DNA of 13,855 nt, from positions 1 through 13,855 of the forward strand of contig DCWQ01000048.1 of the NCBI GenBank assembly GCA_002328185.1, in the 5' to 3' direction. Below the pieces are notes generated by a model. That model was not told the origin of the DNA and searched no databases. It was given only the letters and a program-made list of their open reading frames with translations. Both the position numbers and the translations under genes were made by a program. Position 1 is the first letter of the stretch. Every line of letters starts with the position of its first letter. This DNA comes from Dehalococcoidia bacterium UBA2158 (GTDB taxonomy: Bacteria; Chloroflexota; Dehalococcoidia; Lucifugimonadales; UBA3495). Of this stretch, positions 7,007-13,855 are shown piece after piece.

Positions 7007-7053
7007 GGCAGGGCCGTCTCCGGTGTCGAAAAGTGGATAACTACGGCCCTAAT

Positions 7054-7803
7054 TTAAGACGGCAGTTTGGCCAGGTATTCTTTGAAGAGATCGATAGACT
7101 TGCGCTCGGACAGGCCGACGAAGTACCGGTAGCCGATGATGTAGTCGACGATGTCGCGGGCCATCATCAACAGATGGTCCTTGGGGTCGGCCAGGTGGAA
7201 CAGGCTGTCAACGCCGTCTTCCAAGCCCACGTAGAGGGTGTCTTCCACCAATAGAGTGTCTTCTTCACTGAGTTCTTTCCGGGCCATCCAGCGAGCGAAC
7301 ACGAAGGGCAGGCTGGTCATTTCATGCCACATCTCGCCCAGGTCGTAGCGGTGACCGTAGCCCCGAGCTCCCCGGCGGCGGCGCAGGGCGTCGTCACCGG
7401 AGATCACAAAGGCGTCATGTTCGTCAGGCATGGCCACAAAAGAATCGGTGCTGCCCTTGTGTATCTGGGCCATCAGCACCTGGAACAGTTTCTGGGTCGT
7501 TGAATCTGCGGTCGCAACGGCGATGGCGGAACCGGAGAGTTCTTCGATGGGCTTCTTGGAGTAAAGCAGGTTGCTCCCGGCTTTGTTCGATGCCGAGAGG
7601 CAGAAACCGGCCACAGGAACGCAAACATCTTCTAAGGCAAAGCTGTCCACCAGACTCACCGGCCCGGCGGTGATCTCACCGTCTCGCAGGGCCTGGGGCA
7701 CGTCTTTCAGACTCACGTCATGGAGGACGATTCCTCGGCGCACCATATCTATGTAAAAGGGCTCAAAATTCAGGTCTATGACCCGACCGACAGTGATTGC
7801 CAT
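7054..7803 (-). CDS. MqnA/MqnD-like protein (menaquinone-biosynthesis fold)
   Basis: Protein of 249 residues with the periplasmic-binding-protein-like fold of the VitK2_biosynth family. MqnA of this family is chorismate dehydratase in the futalosine route to menaquinone. Supporting motifs: LNFEPFYIDMV near the N-terminus, the DVSLKDVPQALRDGEITAGPVSLVDSF segment (family: binding of a small carboxylate), VISGDDALR, and YDLGEMWHEMTSLPFVFARW, which matches the typical DLGxxWxxxTGLPFVFAxW. There is no signal peptide, consistent with a cytosolic enzyme rather than a transporter-binding protein. The ATG at 7803 has only a weak upstream SD, but no better start is seen. It is the first gene of a pair with the MTHFR-like gene. 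No other mqn gene is visible, so the exact role, chorismate dehydratase or a paralogue, is open. Confidence 0.7.
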   Translation of the reverse strand: MAITVGRVIDLNFEPFYIDMVRRGIVLHDVSLKDVPQALRDGEITAGPVSLVDSFALEDVCVPVAGFCLSASNKAGSNLLYSKKPIEELSGSAIAVATADSTTQKLFQVLMAQIHKGSTDSFVAMPDEHDAFVISGDDALRRRRGARGYGHRYDLGEMWHEMTSLPFVFARWMARKELSEEDTLLVEDTLYVGLEDGVDSLFHLADPKDHLLMMARDIVDYIIGYRYFVGLSERKSIDLFKEYLAKLPS

Positions 7804-7888
7804 CTATCTACACCACGTCGCGGTTGGAGATTTCAAGAAACGCCCACTGGCATATGCAGACAGTGTGTCTCTGGTGTTTGCGAGATTG

Positions 7889-7917
7889 ATTTTAGGCGTA
7901 ATGAAAAACACCGTCAA
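7889..7917 (-). promoter_or_regulatory. Sigma70-like promoter of the MqnA-like/MTHFR-like operon
   Basis: On the minus strand TTGACG (7917-7912) and TAAAAT (7894-7889) are spaced by exactly 17 bases, and each box matches consensus at five of six positions. The predicted start is near 7882, giving a leader of roughly 80 bases before the ATG at 7803. Confidence 0.55.
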
Positions 7918-7964
7918 GATAAGAATGGCCGGCCTACTTTCACGCGCAACGGAAGTCCGGTTTA

Positions 7965-7993
7965 TCGACATTGGCGTAGCACTAACGTACACT
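7965..7993 (+). promoter_or_regulatory. Possible promoter of the secreted peptidase gene
   Basis: TCGACA (7965-7970) and TACACT (7988-7993) are 17 bases apart. The predicted start near 8000 would leave a very short leader that barely includes the RBS at 8000-8005, so this is a weak call. Confidence 0.25.
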
Positions 7994-8009
7994 GCAATTA
8001 GAGGGAATT

Positions 8010-9452
8010 TTGCGCGCACTCGTATTCGTCACATCTCTTGTTTTATTCGCCGGATTGACATTCTCTACCTCCGCCGTAACCCACGCCGATGAAGGGAATA
8101 TCAATGTGGTGGAAGCCAAAGCGGAGAGCAATTTCCCTGACGGAATAAAGTTTTCAGTCACCGCCAACAGCGTCGACGAGATCGACGACATCCGGGTCTT
8201 CTTCAGCAAGGTTGACCAACAGGGCCGCAGTTCATACCGCTCTGTGGATTTTGAGTCCGGCGACAGCGTCACCGGCGAGTCTGTCCTCCCCTCCGGTAGC
8301 GGCGGAGATTATTACCCGCCGGGAACCAAGATCGAGTACTCATTTGAAGTCCGCGATAAAGCGGGGGCGGTAGTCCGCACCGAGTCCAAGCAATTCGTGT
8401 ACCAGGACAATCGATTTGAGTGGTTCACAGTTGCTGAAGACCTAATCACGGTTTATTACTACGGTGAATACGTCGCCGACCGCGCTAATGTCGTTCTAGA
8501 GGCAGCCAAAGAAAACCTGGAGCGAATGCTGCCGGTGCTTGGCATCGCGCCCACCGAACCCCTGCGAATCGTCTCTTACAACAACTACCGGCACATGTCG
8601 TCGGCCCTCCCCTTCCGCTCCCAGGCTGTCAGCGAGGGACTGCAAACCCAAGGTATGGCCTTCAGCAACGAACGCGTTTTGTTGGTTCACGGGTTCGACC
8701 CAACAGTCACCGGCACCGTCTCCCATGAATTCACACACCTGTTGGTGGGAGAAGCCGCCGGGCCTGCCATCAGCCAGGTGCCTTCTTGGCTTAATGAAGG
8801 ACTGGCCGAGTACGGTAACATCGACCCAACAGACGACTACGACGCCGCCCTGCGCTACGGCATATTCACCCGGCGGATCAAGCCCCTGTGGTACTTGAAC
8901 TCCTTCGGCGGCACCCCCGAGGACATCATCATCGCCTACGGCCAGGGCCGGTCCGTGGTGCAGTATATGATTGACACGTATGGCGAAGCGCGCATGGCTG
9001 CCCTGTTCTCGGTGTTGCAACGCACCTTGGACATCGACGAGGCATTGTTGGAAGTCTACGGCATGGACCAATTCGGCCTGGATACCGCTTGGCGGGAAGC
9101 TCTCGGTTTGGAGCCTTTGCCTTCACCCGGACAGCTTGAATCCAAGCTCAATGAGGCCACCGAAAACCCGATCCCTGAACTCGCCGAACCCGAAGATTCA
9201 ATGGGCGACTCAGAGGGCGACACCGGCGCGGTAGCCGAGGCAACGATCATGCCCGAGGCTACTGAACATCCAGCCAGCGCCACCGGAGATAACAACACAG
9301 ATTCCGAGGGTGGTTCCAACTCGCCCGGCTGCAGCGTCCCGGCAGGCGGATCAAGCGGCGTTCCCACCGGCCTCGGTATGCTGTTACTGCTAGGCGCTCC
9401 GCTGGGCTTGGTGGCCATCCCCCGCCTATGCCGCCGCTGGCCCTTCAACTAA
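8010..9452 (+). CDS. Secreted peptidase MA-like metallopeptidase with C-terminal anchor
   Basis: Zinc metallopeptidase of the gluzincin type, 480 residues. It starts with TTG at 8010: AGAGGG lies just upstream, and this start gives a clean signal peptide (MRALVFVTSLVLFAGLTFST then SAVTHA, cleavage near residue 26). An N-terminal beta-rich domain (about 28-135) precedes the peptidase domain. The active site is HEFTH (239-243) with the third zinc ligand Glu263 in SWLNEGLAEY, the standard arrangement of the family. A low-complexity acidic Ser/Thr/Glu-rich linker (about 380-435) follows. The tail has Gly-Cys (440-441), a Gly/Pro spacer, a hydrophobic segment (about 453-471) and a short basic end (RLCRRW). 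That tripartite tail looks like a cell-surface sorting or anchoring signal. Transcription is divergent from the MqnA-like operon. Substrates are unknown. The catalytic call is strong. Confidence 0.88.
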   Translation: MRALVFVTSLVLFAGLTFSTSAVTHADEGNINVVEAKAESNFPDGIKFSVTANSVDEIDDIRVFFSKVDQQGRSSYRSVDFESGDSVTGESVLPSGSGGDYYPPGTKIEYSFEVRDKAGAVVRTESKQFVYQDNRFEWFTVAEDLITVYYYGEYVADRANVVLEAAKENLERMLPVLGIAPTEPLRIVSYNNYRHMSSALPFRSQAVSEGLQTQGMAFSNERVLLVHGFDPTVTGTVSHEFTHLLVGEAAGPAISQVPSWLNEGLAEYGNIDPTDDYDAALRYGIFTRRIKPLWYLNSFGGTPEDIIIAYGQGRSVVQYMIDTYGEARMAALFSVLQRTLDIDEALLEVYGMDQFGLDTAWREALGLEPLPSPGQLESKLNEATENPIPELAEPEDSMGDSEGDTGAVAEATIMPEATEHPASATGDNNTDSEGGSNSPGCSVPAGGSSGVPTGLGMLLLLGAPLGLVAIPRLCRRWPFN

Positions 9453-9513
9453 GCTCAGCCTTCAAAAGTCAGGTGTCTTCCCACTGCGGAAGAGCTGCGC
9501 TTGTCCAACAGTT

Positions 9514-9547
9514 CCCTCTCCCGTCCTTCCGCGGAAGGAGGAGAGGG
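9514..9547. repeat. Strong compound hairpin (CCCTCTCC...GGAGAGGG type), possible terminator
   Basis: CCCTCTCC (9514-9521) pairs perfectly with GGAGAGGG (9540-9547). Inside, after a two-base bulge, TCCTTCC (9524-9530) pairs with GGAAGGA (9533-9539), giving a 15-bp compound stem. The following GTTAAGGTGAGGG matches the tail of a familiar dispersed bacterial repeat (GAGAGGGTTAGGGTGAGGG type). It lies 62 bases after the peptidase stop and has no T-run, so termination would have to be structural. The remainder of the 9453-9743 gap has only the element at 9609-9638. Confidence 0.6.
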
Positions 9548-9608
9548 TTAAGGTGAGGGCGCTATTTCTCCGCAAGTCGTCTGACAACCGACAAAGGCTG
9601 AGTGTGGT

Positions 9609-9638
9609 CCATCCAGCGAAGGCTGGAGTCCAGGATGG
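9609..9638. repeat. Hairpin repeat element (CCAGCGAAGGCTGG type)
   Basis: TCCAGC (9612-9617) and GCTGGA (9622-9627) form a stem around GAAG, and CCATCC (9609-9614) and GGATGG (9633-9638) form a competing outer pair. The order CCAGCGAAGGCTGGAGTCCAG resembles the reverse orientation of the element at 6105-6124. It lies about 100 bases downstream of the DppC-like stop. Confidence 0.45.
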
Positions 9639-9743
9639 TGTCAGGAAATGGCCTTTGGCTGGGGTGTGGTTGATCTCGCCTGAGCCTGGATATTACATCG
9701 CAAAACCCCATGAAGCCGCAAAGATCCCACCAACCTTAAGAAC

Positions 9744-10709
9744 TCAGCGAGCGCGGGGGTTGAAGGCGTCGTTCACCGCGTCACCAAGTAGGTTGAAGGT
9801 GAACAGCAGCAACGACAGCGTGAGCACCGGAAAGAGCAGTAAATGCGGATCAGAACGCAGCACGGAGATGCTTCCATTCTCGAAGATCATGAGGCCTAGA
9901 CTGGGAGTCGGCGGCTGGATGCCGATGCCCAGGAAACTCAGGAATATCTCCGACCCGGCCACGCCGGCCAACCCCGCTGAGACCATCACTATCACCGGTC
10001 CCATAACGTTGGGCAGCACATGCTTGGACAGGATTCGTGGTGTGGAAGCCCCGATAGACCGCGCTGCCTCCACATATTGGTTCTCGCGGGCCTGGAGCAC
10101 CTGGCCGCGCACCAACCTGGCCATGCCAAACCAAGAGAAGATTGCCAACGCCAGCGACAACACCAGATAGTCGACCACGCCCAATGCCACGATGTCGAAA
10201 CCGACAACATCTTCAACCTCGCGGACCCATCTGGTGATCGGCGCCTTGAAGGTGGAAACGATTATCAACACAAGGAAAATTTCCGGAAAGGCTGAAGTCA
10301 CCTCCCCCACCCTCATGATGATGGTGTCTATCAATTTCCCGAAATAACCCGCCAGCAATCCCATGGTGATGCCGATGGCGAGGCTGCCGGTGACCAGAGT
10401 CACCACGGTGATGATCACGGTGGTCCGCAGTCCATAGATGATGCGGGTCAGTATGTCCCGGCCCAGCCGGTCGGTCCCAAACGGGTGACCTATGCTGGGG
10501 CCCTGCTTGGCGATCGACAAGTCCTGGTCGTTGAATGCATAGGGCGTGACCAACGGGGCCAGGATTCCGGACCCGTACATCAGCAGGATTATGGACAGGC
10601 AGGCGACACCTATCTTCTTCCGGAGCAGCCGCCTGAGAGAGATGGCCCAATAGCTGGGGCTGGACTGGCGTCGCAGGCCGAGGGCTGGCTGCGCCTCGTC
10701 ATGTAGCAT
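9744..10709 (-). CDS. Oligopeptide/dipeptide ABC transporter permease, DppC-like
   Basis: Inner-membrane permease of a peptide-type (PepT family) ABC importer, 321 residues. A longer reading to 10781 has no support. The ATG at 10709 gives the usual family N-terminus (a short cytoplasmic arm, then LRRLLRKKIGVACLSIILLM), is preceded by a G-rich stretch and overlaps the DppB stop by 11 bases, implying coupled translation. Family features: HPFGTDRLGRDILTRIIYG (75-93), the periplasmic/cytoplasmic segment pattern of six membrane helices, and the ATPase-docking EAA loop YVEAARSIGASTPRILSKHV (212-231). The C-terminus LGDAVNDAFNPRAR is typical. A charged insertion of about 25 residues (TRWVREVEDVV region, 159-169) separates two membrane helices. 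It forms the channel with the DppB-like protein. The expected ATP-binding genes do not follow; the next sequence is intergenic. Confidence 0.9.
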   Translation of the reverse strand: MLHDEAQPALGLRRQSSPSYWAISLRRLLRKKIGVACLSIILLMYGSGILAPLVTPYAFNDQDLSIAKQGPSIGHPFGTDRLGRDILTRIIYGLRTTVIITVVTLVTGSLAIGITMGLLAGYFGKLIDTIIMRVGEVTSAFPEIFLVLIIVSTFKAPITRWVREVEDVVGFDIVALGVVDYLVLSLALAIFSWFGMARLVRGQVLQARENQYVEAARSIGASTPRILSKHVLPNVMGPVIVMVSAGLAGVAGSEIFLSFLGIGIQPPTPSLGLMIFENGSISVLRSDPHLLLFPVLTLSLLLFTFNLLGDAVNDAFNPRAR

Positions 10710-11661
10710 ACGCACCCCCCAACCTGATCCTTGGGTCCAGCCAGGGGTAGAGCAGGTCGACAACCAGGTTGGCGCCCACAAACATTGTCGTGCCGATGAT
10801 TATCACCGCGTTAATGATGGGGAAGTCCCGGGCGAATATCGACTCAATGAACAAGTTGCCGATACCGGGTATCCCGAAGAAACGTTCCACGATGAACGAG
10901 GTAAAGGCGATCCCCGCCAATGAAAACCCGAGCATGGTAATCACTGGAATCATCGCGTTCCTTAGCACGTGACGGCGCTGGACCGTGAACTCAGACAACC
11001 CCTTGGCCCGGGCGGTCCGGACGTAGTCCTGACTGATGACCTCAAGCGTGCTGGCGCGGGTCAACCTGGTTATGATGGCGATCCCGGGCACGCCCATAAC
11101 GATGGCCGGCAGGATCACACGAGTGTCAAAGACCCCACCCCAACCGTGGGTGGGCAGCACGTCCAATTTTAGAGCGAACACGAGCAACACTACCGGCGCT
11201 GTGAGGAAAACGGGTATGGATTGCCCCAATAAAGTGAACGCAACAGTACCCGTGTCCCAGTACGTGCCTTGTTTCAGGGCGGCAAAGAGACCCAGTGGAA
11301 TGCCGATGGACACCGAGAGGAACAGGGCCGCCAAGTTGAGTTGGGCCGACACCCACATCTTCTTCTTGAGGAGTTCGCTCACCGTCCGACCGCGGTACTT
11401 AAAGCTCTCACCAAAATCGCCCTGGACGACGTTCTTGATGTAGCGGCCATACTGCACGAGGATCGGGTCATTGAACCCGCGCTGTTCGCGGATACGCTCG
11501 ACCACTTGCTCATCGGCGTATTGGCCCATGAGCACTTCCACCGGGTCGCCCGGCCCGAACCGGCCCATAGCGAACGTTATGAACGTAACGATCAACAGGA
11601 TGATCGGCAACCAGATCACACGGTGGAGTATGTATGTGCCCAAGCTAGCGCCCGCCCTCAC
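10699..11661 (-). CDS. Oligopeptide/dipeptide ABC transporter permease, DppB-like
   Basis: Partner permease, 320 residues. The start is GTG at 11661, overlapping the TGA of the binding-protein gene as GTGA, a typical translational-coupling overlap. The N-terminus follows the family pattern YILHRVIWLPIILLIVTFITF and then GDPVEVLMG. The periplasmic region with RGFNDPILVQYGRYIKNVVQ and GDFGESF is characteristic of DppB/OppB. The EAA loop (about 213-240) reads YVRTARAKGLSEFTVQRRHV and docks the ATPase. The C-terminus DLLYPWLDPRIRLGG is the classic DppB ending. With the DppC-like protein it forms the membrane channel for peptides or related solutes such as nickel chelates or glycosides; the substrate cannot be told apart by sequence. 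It is the middle gene of the three-gene operon. Confidence 0.93.
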   Translation of the reverse strand: MRAGASLGTYILHRVIWLPIILLIVTFITFAMGRFGPGDPVEVLMGQYADEQVVERIREQRGFNDPILVQYGRYIKNVVQGDFGESFKYRGRTVSELLKKKMWVSAQLNLAALFLSVSIGIPLGLFAALKQGTYWDTGTVAFTLLGQSIPVFLTAPVVLLVFALKLDVLPTHGWGGVFDTRVILPAIVMGVPGIAIITRLTRASTLEVISQDYVRTARAKGLSEFTVQRRHVLRNAMIPVITMLGFSLAGIAFTSFIVERFFGIPGIGNLFIESIFARDFPIINAVIIIGTTMFVGANLVVDLLYPWLDPRIRLGGAYAT

Positions 11662-13334
11662 TCGTCTGTCAGGTAAACATGCCTGAGTTTGGGGATGATC
11701 AGCGGGGTCTGATAGTAGTCATGGACGTCGGGTTTAATCAAGAGGTACCGCTCGCCGCTGTACCAAAGGGGGATCCAGGGCGCGTCGTCCAAGATGATCT
11801 GTTCCACTTCGTTGTAGATGATGAAGCGTTTGGTCTCGTCCGTCTCAATCCTGGCCTGCTCCAGCAGGGAGTCGACCAACGGGTTGTTGTAGTTCGTGTG
11901 GTTGTTGCTGCTGTCGCTGTAGAACAGGACGTCCAGGAAGTTCTCGGGGTCCGGATAGTCGGCGATCCAGCCGATGTCGAACATCTGGAAGCGCCGTTTG
12001 TTTAGGTCCTTCAAGAACGTGGCGAACTCAGTCTGTTGGAACTCGGTTTTTATGCCCAGGTTCTTCTCCCACATAGCTAGGACCACTTCCATGTCCAGGC
12101 TCACATTGGCGCCGAAGCTCCCTGGGGTCGTGATGGTTATGGGAGGCAGGTTATCAAGGTCGTCGCCGTATTTAGATTCCAGCAACAACTGCTTCGCCCG
12201 CTCCGGATCAAATATGTAGCCGGACACGGACTCACTGAATCCTGGGAACCCCGGTGGAAGTATACCGGTGGCCGGCACTACCTGATCGCCCAGCACGACG
12301 GTAGCGATCTCTCGCTTGTCGACGGCCAGGTTCAGCGCCTGGCGTACCTTGCGGTCGTCTAGTGGCGGCTCATTTACGTTCAATCCGATGTACTGGACGC
12401 TGAATTGGGGAGAGGCCTGATGGAGTTCAGCGTTGAGGTCGTTGGTGGGCTCTTGCAGCCGGTCGATATCGGCCAAGCCGACGCCGGCGATGTCGATCTC
12501 ATCATTCTCGTACATCAACATCGAGGTGCCACCGCTCAGGATCATCTCCACTTCCGCCAGTTTGGCCGGACCCAAGTGGTAGGCGTCATGACGGCTGAGG
12601 ACCAGAGTCTCACCAACTTTGTACTGGGTCATCTGGAATGGGCCGGTGCCGTTGGGCTTGCGGAACCAGTTCTTGGGGTTGGCTTCGATATTATCCTGAT
12701 CCAGAATAAATGCCGTAGGGTAGGTGAGTTTGGCCAAGAAGAACGATTTGGACCCGTCGATGGTGATCTCGATGGTCTGATCGTTGATCACCCGCACACC
12801 GGAAATCTCCAGGGCGTTTCCATTGATCTTTGCGTCTACGCCGACTATGTCCCCCAGGTACTGGTCAACGTTGGGGGCCTCGGTCAGAGGGTCGGTGGCC
12901 CTTTCCAGCGACCAGCGGACATCTTCTGCGGTAACGGGTTTTCCATCGTGAAAGACCGCATCAGGGCGAATCCTGAAGGTGTAAACGCGGCCGTCATTGG
13001 AGATATCCCAGCTCTCAGCTAGGTCCGGGGTCACATTGAGGTCTTTATCTATGGTCACCAGTCCGCCGAACACCTCTACTATGATTTGGGCGGAGGTGGC
13101 GTCGGTGGTCAGATGCGGGTCTAGGGTGGGAGGGTCAACGTACAGGCGTACGAAGCGCCCGCCCTCCAATGGTTCGCCGGTTTCCGTGGAGTCGCTGGAT
13201 GCCGTTTCGCCGGACGTCGCAATTGATTCAGGAGAGGTGCTGGCGGTTTCGAAGCTGTCGCCCCCAGACGATCCGGAGCAGGCTGCCACCAAGAAAACCA
13301 TTCCAAAGGCTAACAGGAGTGTCTTCCAACCCAT
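11658..13334 (-). CDS. Lipoprotein substrate-binding protein, family 5 (DppA/OppA-like)
   Basis: Extracytoplasmic solute-binding lipoprotein of 558 residues, normal for family 5. The signal peptide MGWKTLLLAFGMVFLVAAC has a lipobox with lipidated Cys19, followed by a Ser/Thr/Glu-rich tether (about 20-60). Family 5 marks: GGRFVRLYVDPPTLDPHLTT, DLAESWDISNDGRVYTFRIR with VFHDGKPVTAEDVRWSLERA, NGTGPFQMTQYKVGETLVLS, DRKVRQALNLAVDKREIATV and the late WIADYPDPENFLDVLFYSDS. AAGGAC precedes the ATG at 13334. It captures peptides or other solutes outside the membrane and delivers them to the two permeases encoded downstream. It is the first gene of the operon, with a promoter at 13411-13440. Substrate specificity is not predictable from this sequence alone. 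Confidence 0.93.
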   Translation of the reverse strand: MGWKTLLLAFGMVFLVAACSGSSGGDSFETASTSPESIATSGETASSDSTETGEPLEGGRFVRLYVDPPTLDPHLTTDATSAQIIVEVFGGLVTIDKDLNVTPDLAESWDISNDGRVYTFRIRPDAVFHDGKPVTAEDVRWSLERATDPLTEAPNVDQYLGDIVGVDAKINGNALEISGVRVINDQTIEITIDGSKSFFLAKLTYPTAFILDQDNIEANPKNWFRKPNGTGPFQMTQYKVGETLVLSRHDAYHLGPAKLAEVEMILSGGTSMLMYENDEIDIAGVGLADIDRLQEPTNDLNAELHQASPQFSVQYIGLNVNEPPLDDRKVRQALNLAVDKREIATVVLGDQVVPATGILPPGFPGFSESVSGYIFDPERAKQLLLESKYGDDLDNLPPITITTPGSFGANVSLDMEVVLAMWEKNLGIKTEFQQTEFATFLKDLNKRRFQMFDIGWIADYPDPENFLDVLFYSDSSNNHTNYNNPLVDSLLEQARIETDETKRFIIYNEVEQIILDDAPWIPLWYSGERYLLIKPDVHDYYQTPLIIPKLRHVYLTDE

Positions 13335-13410
13335 TTCATTGGTCCTTAATAACTGGGATAGGGGCTTTTGAATTCCGGTGGCACGGGACTTTGGTTTTGG
13401 GCTTAAGCCT

Positions 13411-13440
13411 ATTCTAGATAGCTCGGCTCTTCTATTTCAA
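13411..13440 (-). promoter_or_regulatory. Sigma70-like promoter of the peptide-transporter operon
   Basis: On the minus strand TTGAAA (13440-13435) and TAGAAT (13416-13411) are separated by 18 bases, and each matches consensus at five of six positions. The predicted start near 13404 gives a leader of about 70 bases before the binding-protein ATG. Confidence 0.5.
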
Positions 13441-13524
13441 TGGAATTACCCTGATCGCTCGTAGTGTTCCACGTTTATGCCGTTCCCGGCCCAAGTTGCG
13501 GTTCCTTGTAAGAACCACGCTCAT

Positions 13525-13554
13525 TTGCTAACATATTCAAGCCTAATTTAAACT
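13525..13554 (+). promoter_or_regulatory. Possible promoter of the tRNA pair
   Basis: TTGCTA (13525-13530) and TAAACT (13549-13554) are spaced by 18 bases, about 45 bases before the mature 5' end of tRNA-His. Each box matches consensus at four of six positions, so this is a weak call. A small hairpin (GGTTC 13500-13504, GAACC 13512-13516) lies just upstream. Confidence 0.3.
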
Positions 13555-13600
13555 GTGTACGGCTGGGTTCCACCCTCTTCGGCACAGCAATTTCCATCGT

Positions 13601-13678
13601 GGCGAGCGTAGCCAAGAGGCCTAAGGCGCCTGTCTGTGGCACAGGAGATCACGGGTTCGAATCCCGTCGCTCGCCCCA
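13601..13678 (+). tRNA. tRNA-His (anticodon GTG)
   Basis: Full cloverleaf. Acceptor GCGAGCG (13602-13608) pairs with CGCTCGC (13668-13674). The anticodon stem CCTGT/ACAGG flanks the loop CTGTGGC, with GTG at 13636-13638. The T arm ACGGG-TTCGAAT-CCCGT is perfect. The tRNA-His identity feature is present: an extra G at -1 (13601) opposite discriminator C (13675). CCA is encoded (13676-13678). Confidence 0.96.
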
Positions 13679-13708
13679 ACGCAATTCTACTTGATTCACC
13701 CATTAGAT

Positions 13709-13784
13709 GCGCCCGTAGCTCAATGGATAGAGTACTGGGCTTCGAACCCAGGGGTTGTGAGTTCGAGTCTCGCCGGGCGCACCA
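13709..13784 (+). tRNA. tRNA-Arg (anticodon TCG)
   Basis: Acceptor GCGCCCG (13709-13715) pairs with CGGGCGC (13774-13780), with discriminator A and an encoded CCA (13782-13784). The anticodon stem CTGGG/CCCAG flanks the loop CTTCGAA, with TCG at 13742-13744, reading CGA-type Arg codons. The T loop is TTCGAGT. It lies 30 bases after tRNA-His and is presumably co-transcribed. Confidence 0.96.
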
Positions 13785-13799
13785 CTTTCTAAATACGAA

Positions 13800-13844
13800 A
13801 CAGCCCTCTCGTACCACACGAGAGGGCTGTTGCATTCCATTTTT
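13800..13844 (+). terminator. Intrinsic-type terminator after the tRNA pair
   Basis: A perfect 13-bp stem (ACAGCCCTCTCGT 13800-13812 with its complement 13818-13830) closes a five-base loop, ACCAC. A T5 run follows at 13840-13844, nine bases beyond the stem. The U-tract is displaced, so efficiency is uncertain, but position and stem strength fit a terminator for the tRNA transcript. Confidence 0.65.
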
Positions 13845-13855
13845 GCAGCCTGTTT

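Noticed and set aside
7804..8009. Short plus-strand reading frames running through the divergent intergenic region (for example from 7720 and 7778)
   Set aside because: They cross the start of the MqnA-like gene and both promoter candidates, lack an SD and encode no recognisable motif.
9553..10170. A 205-codon plus-strand reading frame
   Set aside because: Most of it is antisense to the DppC-like gene, and its start lies in the hairpin repeat element. Composition is that of a shadow frame.
10710..10781. N-terminal extension of the DppC-like permease
   Set aside because: The extension lies wholly inside the coding end of the DppB-like gene in another frame and encodes a non-family Trp/Thr-rich peptide. 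The ATG at 10709 gives the normal N-terminus.
13548..13835. A 95-codon minus-strand reading frame with RRDSNSQPLGSKPSTLSIELRA-like and RATGFEPVISCATDRRLRP-like segments
   Set aside because: It is the antisense translation of the two tRNA genes. Such segments are a well-known source of false hypothetical proteins.
1..13855. Defence island, CRISPR array, toxin-antitoxin pair, prophage or insertion sequence
   Set aside because: No regularly spaced repeats, nuclease, integrase, transposase or phage structural genes were found. The two tRNA genes show no duplicated 3' end that would suggest an attachment site.

Overview
The window is ordinary chromosomal bacterial DNA at moderate to high GC. It is most plausibly from an uncultured Chloroflexota, of the Dehalococcoidia or SAR202 type. 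That is an inference from gene content: oxidative and TPP-dependent accessory enzymes, a DUF35 protein, a Chloroflexi-style peptide ABC cassette, frequent TTG/GTG starts and intergenic REP-like elements. No marker gene here settles the taxonomy. I see no transposase, integrase, phage gene or CRISPR array.

Layout, left to right. (1) 2-619 (+) is the 3' part of a DUF2182 membrane protein, cut by the window edge. (2) 620-1031 has no gene and holds two diverged copies of a REP-like inverted-repeat element. (3) 1032-2481 (-) is a two-gene overlapping operon: a ketopantoate-reductase-fold dehydrogenase followed by an unrecognised 176-residue protein. (4) 2590-6035 (+) is a four-gene catabolic-looking operon behind a sigma70-like promoter: DUF35 Zn-ribbon/OB protein, short-chain dehydrogenase, carboxymuconolactone-decarboxylase-like protein (interrupted by an in-frame TAA) and a thiamine-diphosphate enzyme of the acetolactate-synthase superfamily. 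(5) 6146-7917 (-) is an MqnA-like protein followed by a methylenetetrahydrofolate-reductase-like protein, behind a good promoter. (6) 8010-9452 (+) is a secreted gluzincin (peptidase MA-like) with a TTG start and a C-terminal sorting-signal-like tail. (7) 9453-9743 has no gene and holds two further hairpin repeat elements. (8) 9744-13440 (-) is an oligopeptide/dipeptide-type ABC importer operon: lipoprotein binding protein, DppB-like and DppC-like permeases, with overlapping reading frames and no ATPase gene in the window. (9) 13601-13844 (+) is tRNA-His(GTG), tRNA-Arg(TCG) and a strong terminator hairpin.

How the genes may work together: the 2.6-6.0 kb operon and the divergent reductase pair share one intergenic control region. 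Together they look like a small organic-acid or ketone-processing module of unknown substrate. The binding protein and permeases import peptides or similar solutes, and the secreted metallopeptidase could in principle supply peptides, but nothing in the sequence proves this link. I see no clear novel defence or mobile system. The most notable points are the nonsense codon at a conserved position of the CMD-like gene, the MYXO-CTERM-like tail of the peptidase, the atypical motifs of the TPP and MTHFR-like enzymes, and the set of dispersed hairpin elements.
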